From Rhizosphaericola sp047606825 (GTDB lineage: Bacteria > Bacteroidota > Bacteroidia > Chitinophagales > Chitinophagaceae), in assembly GCA_047606825.1 (NCBI GenBank), contig JASGDY010000123.1:1-55667 (forward strand): 55,667 bases of DNA. The letters run 5' to 3'. The position numbers and the translations under genes are program-made. Position 1 is the stretch's first letter. Each line of letters opens with the position of its first letter. The notes below the pieces were generated by a model. That model did not search any database, was not told the DNA's origin, and saw only the letters and a list, made by a program, of their open reading frames with translations. Of this stretch, positions 34,734-43,961 are shown in pieces.

Positions 34734-37097
34734 ATGCCACAACAACAATCACGTAGGGATTTTTTGAAAAATGCAACCATCCTTTCCGGCGCGGCAGGCA
34801 TCAGCAACATGCTGCCGCTCTCCATCCAGAAAGCGATGGCCATCAACGCCGACAAAGGCACGACGTTTTACGACGCGGAGCATATCGTGTTCCTGATGCA
34901 GGAAAACCGCTCGTTTGACCATATTTTCGGCACGATGAAAGGTGTCCGCGGCTTCAACGACCCACGCGCCAAATCGCTCCCCGACCACAACAAAGTGTGG
35001 ATACAAAAAGACAAGGAAGGCAATGCCCACGGGCCTTTCCACATCGACATCAACAAGACCAAAGTTACCTGGCAAGGCGGTCTCCCGCATTCCTGGCACG
35101 ACCAGACCGGCGCACGCAACAACGGCAAATACGACCGGTGGATTCCCCACAAGTCTGCCATGACGATGGGCTATTACGACCGCACGGACGTGCCGTTTTA
35201 CTATGCGTTGGCGGACGCGTTCACGATATGCGACCATTATTTTTGTTCGTCTTTGACGGGGACGACGCCCAACAGGCTTTTCTTTTGGACGGGCAATATC
35301 CGCCCCGAACCCAACGGCAATTCCGTCCCCGCCGTCGGTAACGAGTTTGCCGAATCCCGCGACAACGCTTATGTGGACTGGAGTTCATTTCCCGACTTGC
35401 TGGAAGACAACGGCGTTTCCTGGAAGGTCTATCAAAACGAAATCTGGACGGCCGAGCTGCCCGTGAATACGGACTATTGGCTGGGCAACTACGGCGACAA
35501 CGCGCTGGAATATATCAAGCGCAACCATGTCAAACTCGCGCCTTATTTCCGAAAAAACGGCGACAAGACCTCCAAACCAAACCTAAGCGCGGCGGAGGTT
35601 ACCGCCCTATACAATCAGTTGTCCGAACGGGAAAAAAACATCGTGGACAAAATGTTTTCGGGCAATGCGGAAGAGGAATGTTATCTCAAACTCGAGCCAT
35701 TTACCTTTACCAACGACAAGGGCGAAAAAGAAACCGTGGAAATACCGCGCGGGGATATTTTTCACGAGTTCCGAAAGGACGTGGACAGCGGCAAGCTGCC
35801 GACCGTCTCTTGGCTGGTCGCACCACAGGCATTTTCCGACCATACAAGCACGCCGTTGTACGGTACTTGGTACGTATCGGAAGCTTTGGACATCCTCACC
35901 AAAAATCCGGAAGTATGGAAAAAGACGATTTTCATCCTCAACTATGACGAAAACGACGGCTATTTTGACCATTTGCCACCATTCGTTGTACCTAATCCTA
36001 CCGATGCGGCATCCGGAAAGACAACGGCGGACATCGACACCGCGTCTGATTACCATGCCAAAGACCATTCGCCGATTGGACTGGGCTACCGCGTGCCGTG
36101 CATCGTCGCCTCGCCATGGAGCAAGGGCGGATTCGTCAATTCACAGGTATTGGACCATACGTCCACATTGATGTTTTTGGAAAATTTCCTGGAAAAGAAA
36201 ACCGGGAAAAAATGGCATAGCCCCCATATCAGTTCATGGCGCAGAAGCATCTGCGGCGACATGACGTCCGTGTTCCGTCCGTACAACGGCGAAGAAATCC
36301 CTTTACCCGATTTTGAAAAAAAGGAAGTCGTCATCCAAAACATCCAAAACGCCCGCAACAAACCCGAACAAATCATACCAAGGCCGCTGAACGAGGACGA
36401 AATCAATAGAATAAACGCCGTCGCATCGTTTGACAAAAGCGTTGCCGACATCATGCCCCAGCAGGAAAAAGGGACGCGACCCGCCAACGCGTTGCCTTAC
36501 CGGCTTTCCGCCGAATGCCTGGTGGACAAAGCAAACGACAAACTCAAGTTATTATTTGCCTCGGCAAAAACAGGCGCGCCGTTCAATGTCTATACGCCGA
36601 CGGCATACAACGGCGAGCCAGGAAAGACTTGGGCTTATGCCGTTTCCGCCAACAACACATTGCAGGATGCATTGGATATTACGTCATTTGAAAATAACCA
36701 ATACAATCTCTGCATCCACGGACCAAACGGATTTTTCAGGCATTTTACAGGAGACCCGCATGATGCAAACATCATCGTCGCCTGCGATTACGAACAAAAA
36801 AAATTAAACAAGCAATACCTTACCGGAAACCTTGTTTTAAGCATCGAAAACAATGAAAACAAAACAATTACCATCACGCTAAAAGACAATGCCTACGGAC
36901 GTGCGCCACAAAGTCTCAACGTCCCTGCCAACAGCAAAAAAGAAATCACCATCAACCTTTCCAACAGTAACCATTGGTATGACTTCACGCTGAAATGTGA
37001 TGACGACAAAGCTTTCAGTAAACGCTACGCAGGTCATGTGGAGACAGGGACTGTGTCGGTTTCGGATCCCTTTATGGGAAAGGTGCCGCAGTGTTAA
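34734..37097 (+). CDS. Tat-exported phosphocholine-type phospholipase C
   Basis: A 787-residue enzyme of the bacterial PlcH/PlcN family. The N-terminus has the twin-arginine motif SRRDFLK (6-12) then a hydrophobic helix, so it is exported folded. The catalytic domain begins HIVFLMQENRSFDHIFGTMKGVRGF (family motif, with Asn, Asp and His metal and catalytic residues), continues with GLGYRVPCIVASPWSKGGFV and HTSTLMFLENFLEKKTG, and is followed by two C-terminal DUF756-type beta domains. It splits phosphatidylcholine or sphingomyelin into diacylglycerol or ceramide and phosphocholine, supplying phosphate or choline. It appears monocistronic; no Pho box was identified. Confidence 0.95.
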   Translation: MPQQQSRRDFLKNATILSGAAGISNMLPLSIQKAMAINADKGTTFYDAEHIVFLMQENRSFDHIFGTMKGVRGFNDPRAKSLPDHNKVWIQKDKEGNAHGPFHIDINKTKVTWQGGLPHSWHDQTGARNNGKYDRWIPHKSAMTMGYYDRTDVPFYYALADAFTICDHYFCSSLTGTTPNRLFFWTGNIRPEPNGNSVPAVGNEFAESRDNAYVDWSSFPDLLEDNGVSWKVYQNEIWTAELPVNTDYWLGNYGDNALEYIKRNHVKLAPYFRKNGDKTSKPNLSAAEVTALYNQLSEREKNIVDKMFSGNAEEECYLKLEPFTFTNDKGEKETVEIPRGDIFHEFRKDVDSGKLPTVSWLVAPQAFSDHTSTPLYGTWYVSEALDILTKNPEVWKKTIFILNYDENDGYFDHLPPFVVPNPTDAASGKTTADIDTASDYHAKDHSPIGLGYRVPCIVASPWSKGGFVNSQVLDHTSTLMFLENFLEKKTGKKWHSPHISSWRRSICGDMTSVFRPYNGEEIPLPDFEKKEVVIQNIQNARNKPEQIIPRPLNEDEINRINAVASFDKSVADIMPQQEKGTRPANALPYRLSAECLVDKANDKLKLLFASAKTGAPFNVYTPTAYNGEPGKTWAYAVSANNTLQDALDITSFENNQYNLCIHGPNGFFRHFTGDPHDANIIVACDYEQKKLNKQYLTGNLVLSIENNENKTITITLKDNAYGRAPQSLNVPANSKKEITINLSNSNHWYDFTLKCDDDKAFSKRYAGHVETGTVSVSDPFMGKVPQC

Positions 37098-37183
37098 GGC
37101 AAAAACAAAAAGCCGTGGCTTTGCGCCTCTGTTAATTCAACTTTTCTTAACACATAATGCTATAATTTTAGCAAAAACAGGCG

Positions 37184-37780
37184 ATGAAAATTGTATCTGC
37201 TACCGCTGTATATCTCTTCATTGTCGTACCGACAGCGGTGCGTGCCCAAGATTCGTCCGCACACACTAAACATTTATCCAACGACACAAGCCATACACTC
37301 GACCCTGTAACAGTCCAGCAACGCAGCTACCACAACGATTCCTTGGCCAACCGTAAGGAATATGGCAAATATTTCAAATACAAAAAACCTGAAATCCACA
37401 TGGAATTTGGAGGCGTTCCCGATAGTTTGGAATATAAACCCCGAAATGTCGTTCCTCTAACCACCGCCAAACTTGATGTCGATGCAATGCTCGACGTATT
37501 CAACAAAGGGAAAAAGAAGCGGATGCAAAGCATGCAGAAAAACCTTGTCTACAATGAACAACAAGGCTATATCGACAACAGATTCAAAAAGGCAACAATC
37601 GTCCGGTATATCGGCGTACAACCCGACACGCTCTTACAAAACTTCATGCTTAGCTGCCGTCCATCTTATGAATTTCTCGCCGGATTATCCGAAATCGACC
37701 TCGCCATGTACATCAAAAACGCTTTCAAAACCTATTGCCGACAACATCCGACAGACGCGACAAAGACCGGGCAACAATGA
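37184..37780 (+). CDS. Secreted protein of unknown function
   Basis: A 198-residue protein with a signal peptide (about 1-21, ending RAQ). The mature chain is basic and Tyr-rich, with DPVTVQQRSYHNDSLANRKEYG, KYFKYKKPEI and a C-terminal RPSYEFLAGLSEIDLAMYIK. I recall similar secreted Bacteroidota hypotheticals with this DNRFKK and RPSYEF wording but no function. No catalytic motif is seen. It ends in a terminator shared with the convergent kinase gene. Confidence 0.72.
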   Translation: MKIVSATAVYLFIVVPTAVRAQDSSAHTKHLSNDTSHTLDPVTVQQRSYHNDSLANRKEYGKYFKYKKPEIHMEFGGVPDSLEYKPRNVVPLTTAKLDVDAMLDVFNKGKKKRMQSMQKNLVYNEQQGYIDNRFKKATIVRYIGVQPDTLLQNFMLSCRPSYEFLAGLSEIDLAMYIKNAFKTYCRQHPTDATKTGQQ

Positions 37781-37783
37781 AAT

Positions 37784-37824
37784 AAAAATGCTCCCATCGA
37801 CACAAGTCTACAGGAGCGTTTTTT
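37784..37824. terminator. Bidirectional terminator
   Basis: AAAAATGCTCC pairs with GGAGCGTTTTT (one G-T wobble) around an 18-nt loop, with an A-tract before and a T-tract after, between the convergent secreted protein and ROK genes. Confidence 0.7.
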
Positions 37825-37854
37825 ACTTTTTTCTTTTGCCTTTTCCCTATAATA

Positions 37855-38829
37855 TCACTTCAACTCCCACACGAGTGCGCTTGCGCCCAGTATGGCAGCA
37901 TCGGATTCTTTCAACTCACTTTTCAGCAAGCGGACCTTGTTCTGGAAAATCGGAAGCAAGTGTTTTTCCATGGCTACTTTGGCGGGTTTGGTAATCAAGT
38001 CGCCGGCTTTCATCAGACCGCCAAACAACACAATCGCTTCGGGTGAGGAAAACATGACAAAATTAGCCAATGCCAGCCCCAATATCTTTCCTGTGTAGTC
38101 AAAAACGCTATTGGCAAGTTCGTCACCCTGCACCGCACAGTCGTATATCGCCTTACTGTCGATGTCTTCGGGTGCATATTGCCGCAATAGGCTGTTTTTT
38201 TCGGGATTTTTTTCCAAAAATTCCAAAGCTGTCAAGCGCACACCTGTTGCAGAAGCATAAGTTTCCAAAGAACCTTCCGCTCCGGTGGACCAGTGCCTCC
38301 GACCACCGGGAATGATAACCGTATGTCCCAGTTCACCTGCAAATCCGTCATGTCCGTACACGACTTTGCCGTCGATGACGACACCGCTGCCAACGCCCGT
38401 ACCCAGCGTAATCATGATGAAATGCTTCATGCCGATGGCGGCACCATAGGTCATCTCTCCTACTGCCGCCGCGTTGGCATCGTTGGTCAATGCGGCAGGA
38501 AGTCCGAGCCTTTCCTGTACAAGTTCGGCCAAGGGGATAAACCCTCTCCAAGGCAGGTTGGGTGCGTATTCGATAGCACCGTTATAATAGTTGCCGTTAG
38601 GTGCGCCGATGCCGACTCCCTGGATATATTCCTTCCCGCCAACTTGTTCGATAAGGGGTTCTATGGCCTCTGACAATGCTGTCAGGTATTCATTGATGTC
38701 CTTGTATTTCTTTGTGCTGATAGCACCTCTGTAGGAGATATTTCCTCTATGGTCTACAAAACCAAAAACACTATTTGTGCCACCGATATCAATCCCGATG
38801 GCTATTTTCTTAGAAACAGGAACAGACAT
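37855..38829 (-). CDS. ROK-family sugar kinase, zinc cysteines missing
   Basis: A 324-residue ROK kinase, glucokinase-like. The ATP loop is GIDIGGTNSVFG (12-23), the catalytic base Asp117 is in TNDANAAAVGE, then LGTGVGSGVVIDG and GFAGELGH (Glu166, His169). Most ROK proteins next carry a CxCGxxGCxE zinc site; here that stretch is HWSTGAEGSLE (179-189), so all three cysteines are replaced by Trp, Thr and Ser while His169 and Glu189 remain. Fold and activity are probably kept, as in other zinc-free ROK members, but substrate (glucose, mannose or N-acetylglucosamine) is uncertain. It is transcribed alone with its own -7 box. Confidence 0.92.
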   Translation of the reverse strand: MSVPVSKKIAIGIDIGGTNSVFGFVDHRGNISYRGAISTKKYKDINEYLTALSEAIEPLIEQVGGKEYIQGVGIGAPNGNYYNGAIEYAPNLPWRGFIPLAELVQERLGLPAALTNDANAAAVGEMTYGAAIGMKHFIMITLGTGVGSGVVIDGKVVYGHDGFAGELGHTVIIPGGRRHWSTGAEGSLETYASATGVRLTALEFLEKNPEKNSLLRQYAPEDIDSKAIYDCAVQGDELANSVFDYTGKILGLALANFVMFSSPEAIVLFGGLMKAGDLITKPAKVAMEKHLLPIFQNKVRLLKSELKESDAAILGASALVWELK

Positions 38830-38864
38830 TTGTTGCTTGATTTACGTAATTGTTAGAAAGTTGC

Positions 38865-38872
38865 CAAATATA
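38865..38872 (-). promoter_or_regulatory. TAnnTTTG -7 box of the ROK kinase
   Basis: Reads TATATTTG on the minus strand, 35 nt before the start codon. Confidence 0.5.
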
Positions 38873-39083
38873 GAGCATTCTCGGTATTTAGCTCTTAAAA
38901 ATTATTTTGCTGAACGTCCAATGCCTAATACAAAATAGGAGGAATGGCCAACAATACGAACCAAATGTTGAAAAATGGTTTCTTTACATCCGTACAATGG
39001 AAAAATGGACAGTTAAACCCCATTTTCCTACATCGTCGAAAATTGAACACAGCATAACTTAGAAACAGCAACAGCCCGACCCA

Positions 39084-41543
39084 CTAAAACGGCAGCCCAA
39101 TCCCCAACTGCAAAGCGTAGTTGTTGCGATACACGGGTTTTCCGGTAAGTGGGTTGATGGGTGTGTATTCCTTGTTGCGCCAGGTAAAATTGCCGATGTC
39201 GAGCCAGCCATTGTTTTCCAGGCGGGCGGGATCCTTAAGCTTGATACCCAAGTCCAGACGTACCAGAAAATAATCAAAATCCAGACGAATGCCGGTGCCG
39301 ACACCGATCGCAATGTCTTGCCCCAAATCCTTGAAGCGAAACTGCCCGTCCGGGTTGTCGGGATTGTTGCGTACGTCCCATACGTTGCCGACATCGGTAA
39401 ACACAGCACCTTTGACTTTCATGCCGCCAATAGAAAAAATAGGATAACGATATTCGACATTACCTTCCAGCATCATGTCTCCGTAGCGGTCGCGAAACGT
39501 TCCGGACGTATCGCTCAACAGCGAATTGCCCAAACCAATCTGCCGCAGGCTCCAGGCGCGCATACTGTTGGGACCTCCACCATAGAACTGCTTGTAGAAT
39601 GGCAGGTTGCCGCCATATTTTCCATCTTTGTAGTAGTTCAGTGCGATGCCGCCAAAAGCGCGGAACGCGAGTTGCTGTTGCTGGGTGATGTTGATTTGTT
39701 TGCGGTATTCCGCCTGTAGTTTGATGTATTGGTAAAACTTGTTCTGTAAGCCCTTTATACGACCCAGGAGCGTACCGGATTCCTCCGCACCGACATTGAC
39801 GTAGTTGAGGTTGCGGGGATGGTTACGGTCTTTGTAGGTGATGGTAAGATTGAGTTGCTGGCTGACGATAGTCCCCGTGTTGAACGCATTTTGGATATAA
39901 GGATTCAGCACAATCAAAGAATCCAGGTATTTTCTTTTGGTCAACGTATAGAACTCCATATTCAATGGGCGGTACTGCCATACAAGGTTTTTGTTTTTCC
40001 ACTCATAGCCCCAGTTCCCCACGATAGAGCCCAACTGGAAAATGTCGCGCCTGTCCTGCAAATTGGCACTTAGGTTCAACACGCTTCTGATACCTTCGGT
40101 GGATCGGTCCGTGATCTTGAACGGTGTGATGAAACGCGGAAAAACAAAACTCTGCCCTACGGAATAGCGGAAAGTCTGCAACAGCGCATTGTTGGCGTTG
40201 TCCTTTCCCAGATTGAGTTCGACACCACCGCCAACGGAAGTTGTAGACTGGATTGCCCTTTTGAAGGCATTGCGGTTGCGCAACGACACGTTGACGTCAA
40301 GCCCCATCAGGCTATTGGAAGAAGTTCCAAAATTGGCCTGGCTCAAAAAATCTCCCGTGTTGCGGCTCACCTCAAAGTCATAAGAGACATTATACTTCGG
40401 TGCCGGCACCAGGAAGTAGTACAAGTCCACGATACTGTCGCCGCGCAGTCTTGCACGCGTGTCCACCTGCTGCCATGCTCCGATATTGGAAATATTGGAA
40501 TTGGTCTTCAAGAACTGGTTGTCATTGTACAGGTCCTTTGGGCGTAGAAAGAGGTGTTCCAGTATCGGTTTAGGTTTAAATTTTCCTTCGAGATCATAGA
40601 TGGTCACATTCCCGCTTTTGCTTGTGAATCTGTTTGGAAACCATTGCGGATGGGTCATCACACTGTCGGGGATGTCGGTCACGCCTGTCTCGGGATAGAC
40701 GACGATATGACCGACATGGTATTGGTGGAAATTGTTTTTTCGCAATTCCATCTGTGTGGAATCGGTATAGACACGCTTGGTAAAATCAACGGATGCCGTT
40801 GGATTTTTCCCTCGTTTGGATGCAGAATTGGCAAGCAACACCGCTTGCTGGAACGGGTCTATCGTCATTTTGAGCAGAGAGACGTCATTGGTGTCAACGA
40901 CCGCCACAAAGTCTTCTTTCGTGAGTTTATAATATCCATTGTTGCGGTAGAGAGCGGTGATCCTGTCCAGCTCGGCAGATATGGGAGCGTTGGACAATTT
41001 AGTCTTTCCGATTCGGATATTGGGATCACGCTGGCGGGTTTTGGACAACCAGTTGACGATACTGCTGTCCGGCAGCGAATAGCTTACGCTGTCAATGATC
41101 GTTGGACTGCCCGGCGCGACACGCATGGTCACAAAAGCACGTTTCTGGTTTGCCTTCTGTACACTGTCAATATAAAATGTATCCTGAATCACCGCACTGA
41201 AATAGCCTTTGGAATCCATATAACCTGACATCAACTTTTTCGTGGTACGGATACGGGACGTATCAAAAACAGGTGGATTGTTGATACGGTAAAAAAATCC
41301 GTAGCGGCGGTATCTATTGGCATTGAGGCTGTCCGTCCAGTAGCTGCCCAGCTCCTCCTGCAACGATGCCGCCTCCGACTCTCCCACGTCGGACTTATCG
41401 ACTTTCACCTGGTTGTCAAAAACGAAAGGTTGTCCAGCAGGCGGATTTTTGACACTTGTACGGTCATAGACCGAACAAGCCGAAAGGCCCAAGATTAGCA
41501 AAACAAGAACGCAACTGATATATTGGTAGATTCCTTTCTTCAT
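39084..41543 (-). CDS. tamL: TamL-type BamA-family outer-membrane lipoprotein
   Basis: An 819-residue protein of the Omp85/BamA family. I start at ATG 41543 because it gives a lipoprotein signal with lipobox LSAC (Cys23); an in-frame extension to 41639 has no signal. POTRA-like segments occupy about 60-410 (e.g. TRQRDPNIRIGKTKLSNAPI), then a 16-strand barrel with GGPNSMRAWSLRQIGLG and a C-terminal FTDVGNVWDVRNNPD segment. Bacteroidota TamL replaces TamA in the translocation and assembly module that inserts outer-membrane proteins and moves lipids. It normally works with TamB, but no tamB gene follows; the next gene is the ROK kinase. The divergent RNA methyltransferase is its usual neighbour. 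Confidence 0.92.
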   Translation of the reverse strand: MKKGIYQYISCVLVLLILGLSACSVYDRTSVKNPPAGQPFVFDNQVKVDKSDVGESEAASLQEELGSYWTDSLNANRYRRYGFFYRINNPPVFDTSRIRTTKKLMSGYMDSKGYFSAVIQDTFYIDSVQKANQKRAFVTMRVAPGSPTIIDSVSYSLPDSSIVNWLSKTRQRDPNIRIGKTKLSNAPISAELDRITALYRNNGYYKLTKEDFVAVVDTNDVSLLKMTIDPFQQAVLLANSASKRGKNPTASVDFTKRVYTDSTQMELRKNNFHQYHVGHIVVYPETGVTDIPDSVMTHPQWFPNRFTSKSGNVTIYDLEGKFKPKPILEHLFLRPKDLYNDNQFLKTNSNISNIGAWQQVDTRARLRGDSIVDLYYFLVPAPKYNVSYDFEVSRNTGDFLSQANFGTSSNSLMGLDVNVSLRNRNAFKRAIQSTTSVGGGVELNLGKDNANNALLQTFRYSVGQSFVFPRFITPFKITDRSTEGIRSVLNLSANLQDRRDIFQLGSIVGNWGYEWKNKNLVWQYRPLNMEFYTLTKRKYLDSLIVLNPYIQNAFNTGTIVSQQLNLTITYKDRNHPRNLNYVNVGAEESGTLLGRIKGLQNKFYQYIKLQAEYRKQINITQQQQLAFRAFGGIALNYYKDGKYGGNLPFYKQFYGGGPNSMRAWSLRQIGLGNSLLSDTSGTFRDRYGDMMLEGNVEYRYPIFSIGGMKVKGAVFTDVGNVWDVRNNPDNPDGQFRFKDLGQDIAIGVGTGIRLDFDYFLVRLDLGIKLKDPARLENNGWLDIGNFTWRNKEYTPINPLTGKPVYRNNYALQLGIGLPF

Positions 41544-41566
41544 AACGATACTTGGCCGTGTATCGG

Positions 41567-41574
41567 CAAACTTA
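41567..41574 (-). promoter_or_regulatory. TAnnTTTG -7 box of tamL
   Basis: Reads TAAGTTTG on the minus strand, 23 nt before ATG 41543. It lies inside the longer open frame and so supports the shorter start. Confidence 0.55.
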
Positions 41575-41665
41575 GCGAAAAAATTTACGGTAGCCTTGTG
41601 CATCGCGCATTTCAATAAACGAAATTGATTTAAAAACATAATATTGCAACAGCAATCGCAAAAAC

Positions 41666-42382
41666 ATGACCAAAAACGAAATAAAATACATCCAAAACCT
41701 TTCCGACAAAAAAAACAGGGATTCCGAAAAACGATTCATCGTGGAAGGTCCCAAAATGGTCAAGGAACTACTGCGCTCCAACTTCCGCATCGAAAAAATC
41801 TGGGGGACGGAAGACAGCATACAGCCCCCATCCCACGTCCCTTTTGAAAAGATTGCGCCAACGGACATGGCTCGTATCAGCCAGCTCCGAACCCCCTCTA
41901 CCCTATTGGCACTCGTCCATCAACCTACCGAATCTCCTACAATGGAAACCCACGCTTGGACGCTTGCGCTGGACGGCATCCAAGACCCTGGCAACTTGGG
42001 AACGATCATCCGTATCGCCGACTGGTTTGGCATCACGCAGATCGTCGCGTCTACCGATACTGCGGACTGCTACAACAGCAAAGTCGTGCAGGCGACGATG
42101 GGAGGCATCCTTCGCGTACACGTCCAATACTCCGACCTCGAAACCTATCTCCAACACACTGACCAGCCCATCTACGGCGCGCTCCTAGACGGGGAAAACA
42201 TCTACCAGACAAAAGACAATCCCAAAGGCATACTCGTCATCGGAAACGAATCCAAAGGCATACGTCCTCACATCCAATCTTTCATTCAGCACCCCGTCAC
42301 CATTCCCCGCATCGGACAAGCGGAATCGCTGAACGCGGCGGTTGCGACAGGCATTATCGTCGGACAACTGGTGATGAAATGA
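41666..42382 (+). CDS. SpoU/TrmH-family RNA 2'-O-methyltransferase
   Basis: A 238-residue SPOUT methyltransferase that places 2'-O-methyl groups on rRNA or tRNA. The N-terminal substrate-binding part (RDSEKRFIVEGPKMVKELL) is followed by the trefoil-knot motifs: DPGNLGTIIRIADWFGI (motif 1), VIGNESKGIRP (motif 2) and IPRIGQAESLNAAVATGII (motif 3). The closest functional match cannot be named (RlmB- or TsnR-like). It is divergent from tamL. Confidence 0.94.
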   Translation: MTKNEIKYIQNLSDKKNRDSEKRFIVEGPKMVKELLRSNFRIEKIWGTEDSIQPPSHVPFEKIAPTDMARISQLRTPSTLLALVHQPTESPTMETHAWTLALDGIQDPGNLGTIIRIADWFGITQIVASTDTADCYNSKVVQATMGGILRVHVQYSDLETYLQHTDQPIYGALLDGENIYQTKDNPKGILVIGNESKGIRPHIQSFIQHPVTIPRIGQAESLNAAVATGIIVGQLVMK

Positions 42383-42643
42383 ATGCGCATTCCACAATAC
42401 GCTGCAACAGCGATCCGACAACGAGGGAGATTTGAGAATTTCTTTGGAAAGCGGAACAACTACATATTAAATATTAATCGGTAACACTATATGCGTTCAT
42501 AAAAATATTCCACTATATGGCTATAGAAAAAATAAAGCCTGACGACTGTATCATCGCGACTACTGTACCTGCCCACGGCTGTGCCTTGATTACACAGAAC
42601 GACATCGATGGCTCGGAGCGAATAGACCTTTGCGAACTGTAAG
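42383..42643 (+). pseudogene. Remnant of a PIN-domain toxin gene
   Basis: An 86-codon open frame begins with ATG directly after the methyltransferase stop, in the same frame, and ends at TAA 42641-42643. The C-terminal half reads KIKPDDCIIATTVPAHGC and LITQNDIDGSERID, which aligns with the C-terminal half of VapC toxins (compare KLPDAIIAATAIVCDK and LLTRNTNDFKNIEK in the intact toxin at 17670). The N-terminal half shows no PIN features, and the expected Phe after the last Asp is missing. No antitoxin precedes it. I read this as a decayed toxin piece. Confidence 0.55.
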
Positions 42644-42703
42644 TGTACTGTATTGATTGGCAATAGTTGGACGCGTAGAATATCGTCAGAACATGAGGCG
42701 GAC

Positions 42704-42841
42704 TTAGAGACTGTTTGAGGTAGGTTTTTCTGTACGGTTTTATATGCTTCCAAGACATAAAAACGTGTGTTCCTTCCCGCAAAGCCCCCGCCGCGGCGGG
42801 GGCTTTGCGGGAAGGAAATAAATAACTCAAACAACTTCTTA
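42704..42841. repeat. Dispersed palindromic element, copy B
   Basis: A 138-bp unit, inverted relative to copy A (14631-14770) and matching it from end to end. It starts TTAGAGACTGTTTGAG and ends with the inverted counterpart (TAAGAAGTTGTTTGAG read on the minus strand). The central palindrome is longer here: 42770-42817 is a perfect 48-nt palindrome with no loop. The conserved TTTTATATGCTTCCAAGACA block is identical in both copies. It lies between the toxin remnant and trpS. Confidence 0.82.
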
Positions 42842-42936
42842 TTCGTTTTCCCATGAAATACGGGAACTCAAGCACACTTACCTTTACCACTAACCACCAT
42901 TTTCAATTCCTCCTTTCCACTCTCGACGGTCTTTAA

Positions 42937-42944
42937 TATCTTCG
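42937..42944 (+). promoter_or_regulatory. -7 box variant of trpS
   Basis: TATCTTCG, one mismatch to TAnnTTTG, ends 5 nt before the trpS ATG. The same TATCTTCGCACCCA string precedes the THUMP methyltransferase gene (minus strand, 55252-55265). Confidence 0.4.
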
Positions 42945-42949
42945 CACCC

Positions 42950-43945
42950 ATGAGCAAAGAAGTCGTATTAAGTGGAATCCGACCGACTGGGTTTCTTCAT
43001 TTAGGCAATTATTTTGGTGCAATGCGCAACTACGTGCGTATGCAGGACGAATACAACTGTTATTTTTTCGTGGCGGACTGGCACAGCCTGACCACACATC
43101 CCGATACCAAGGAACTGAAAGCCAGCGTCAACCGGGTATTGGCTGAAAACATCGCCTGCGGCCTGGACCCGGAAAAAGTCGCACTCTACATCCAAAGCGA
43201 CGTTCCCGAAATCGCGGAACTCTACCTCTACCTCAACATGCTCGCATACAAAGGCGAGCTGGAAAAAGTCCCTACGTTCAAGGACAAAGTACGCCTTAGT
43301 CCCAACAATGTCAACGCAGGGCTGTTGACCTATCCGGTATTGATGGCATCCGACATATTGGTTCACCGCGCAACCAAAGTTCCGGTCGGAAAAGACCAGC
43401 AACAGCACCTAGAAATGGCCCGCAACTTTGCCGAAAGGTTCAACCACCGCTACGGCGAAGTTTTCCCGCTGCCTTACGCTTTCAACTTCCAAAGCAACTT
43501 GGCAAAGATTTTGAGTCTGGACGGCAACGGAAAGATGAGCAAAAGCGAAAACGCGATGGGTACAATCTACCTCAACGATTCAGACGAAGAAATCATCAAG
43601 AAGATAAAAAAGGCAAAAACGGATGCCGGCCCTACCGAACCCAACGCTGCCAAGCCTGACTATATCGAAAACCTGTTCACGCTGATGCGCCTTGTGAGCA
43701 AGGATGACGTCGTGCAGAAGTTTGAAGCCGACTTCAACAACTGCGCCATCCGCTACGGCGACATGAAAAAACAATTGGCGGAGGACATGGCAGCCTACAT
43801 CGCTCCCATCCGGGAAAAAGCGCAGGCCATCCAGAACGATGAGACCTACCTCAACAAGATAACAAAATCAGGTGCGGAAAAAGCACGTGGAAGTGCTTCC
43901 GCAACGCTGACACTGGTACGGAAAGCCATGCACATGAACCATTAA
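42950..43945 (+). CDS. trpS: Tryptophanyl-tRNA synthetase
   Basis: A 331-residue class I synthetase charging tRNA-Trp. The HIGH-type motif is HLGN (17-20) in GIRPTGFLHLGNYFGA, and the signature loop is KMSKS in DGNGKMSKSENAMG (near residue 195). VGKDQQQHLEMARNFAERFN is the conserved Trp-pocket and dimer segment. The length fits bacterial TrpRS (about 330). It is followed 16 nt later by a deoxynucleoside kinase gene, so they may share a transcript. Confidence 0.97.
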   Translation: MSKEVVLSGIRPTGFLHLGNYFGAMRNYVRMQDEYNCYFFVADWHSLTTHPDTKELKASVNRVLAENIACGLDPEKVALYIQSDVPEIAELYLYLNMLAYKGELEKVPTFKDKVRLSPNNVNAGLLTYPVLMASDILVHRATKVPVGKDQQQHLEMARNFAERFNHRYGEVFPLPYAFNFQSNLAKILSLDGNGKMSKSENAMGTIYLNDSDEEIIKKIKKAKTDAGPTEPNAAKPDYIENLFTLMRLVSKDDVVQKFEADFNNCAIRYGDMKKQLAEDMAAYIAPIREKAQAIQNDETYLNKITKSGAEKARGSASATLTLVRKAMHMNH

Positions 43946-43961
43946 AACCGAATGTCCAACA

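Noticed and set aside
42487..42890. Minus-strand open frames over the trmH-trpS gap
   Set aside because: They run through the palindromic repeat and antisense to the toxin remnant; the palindrome is GC-rich and lacks stops by chance.
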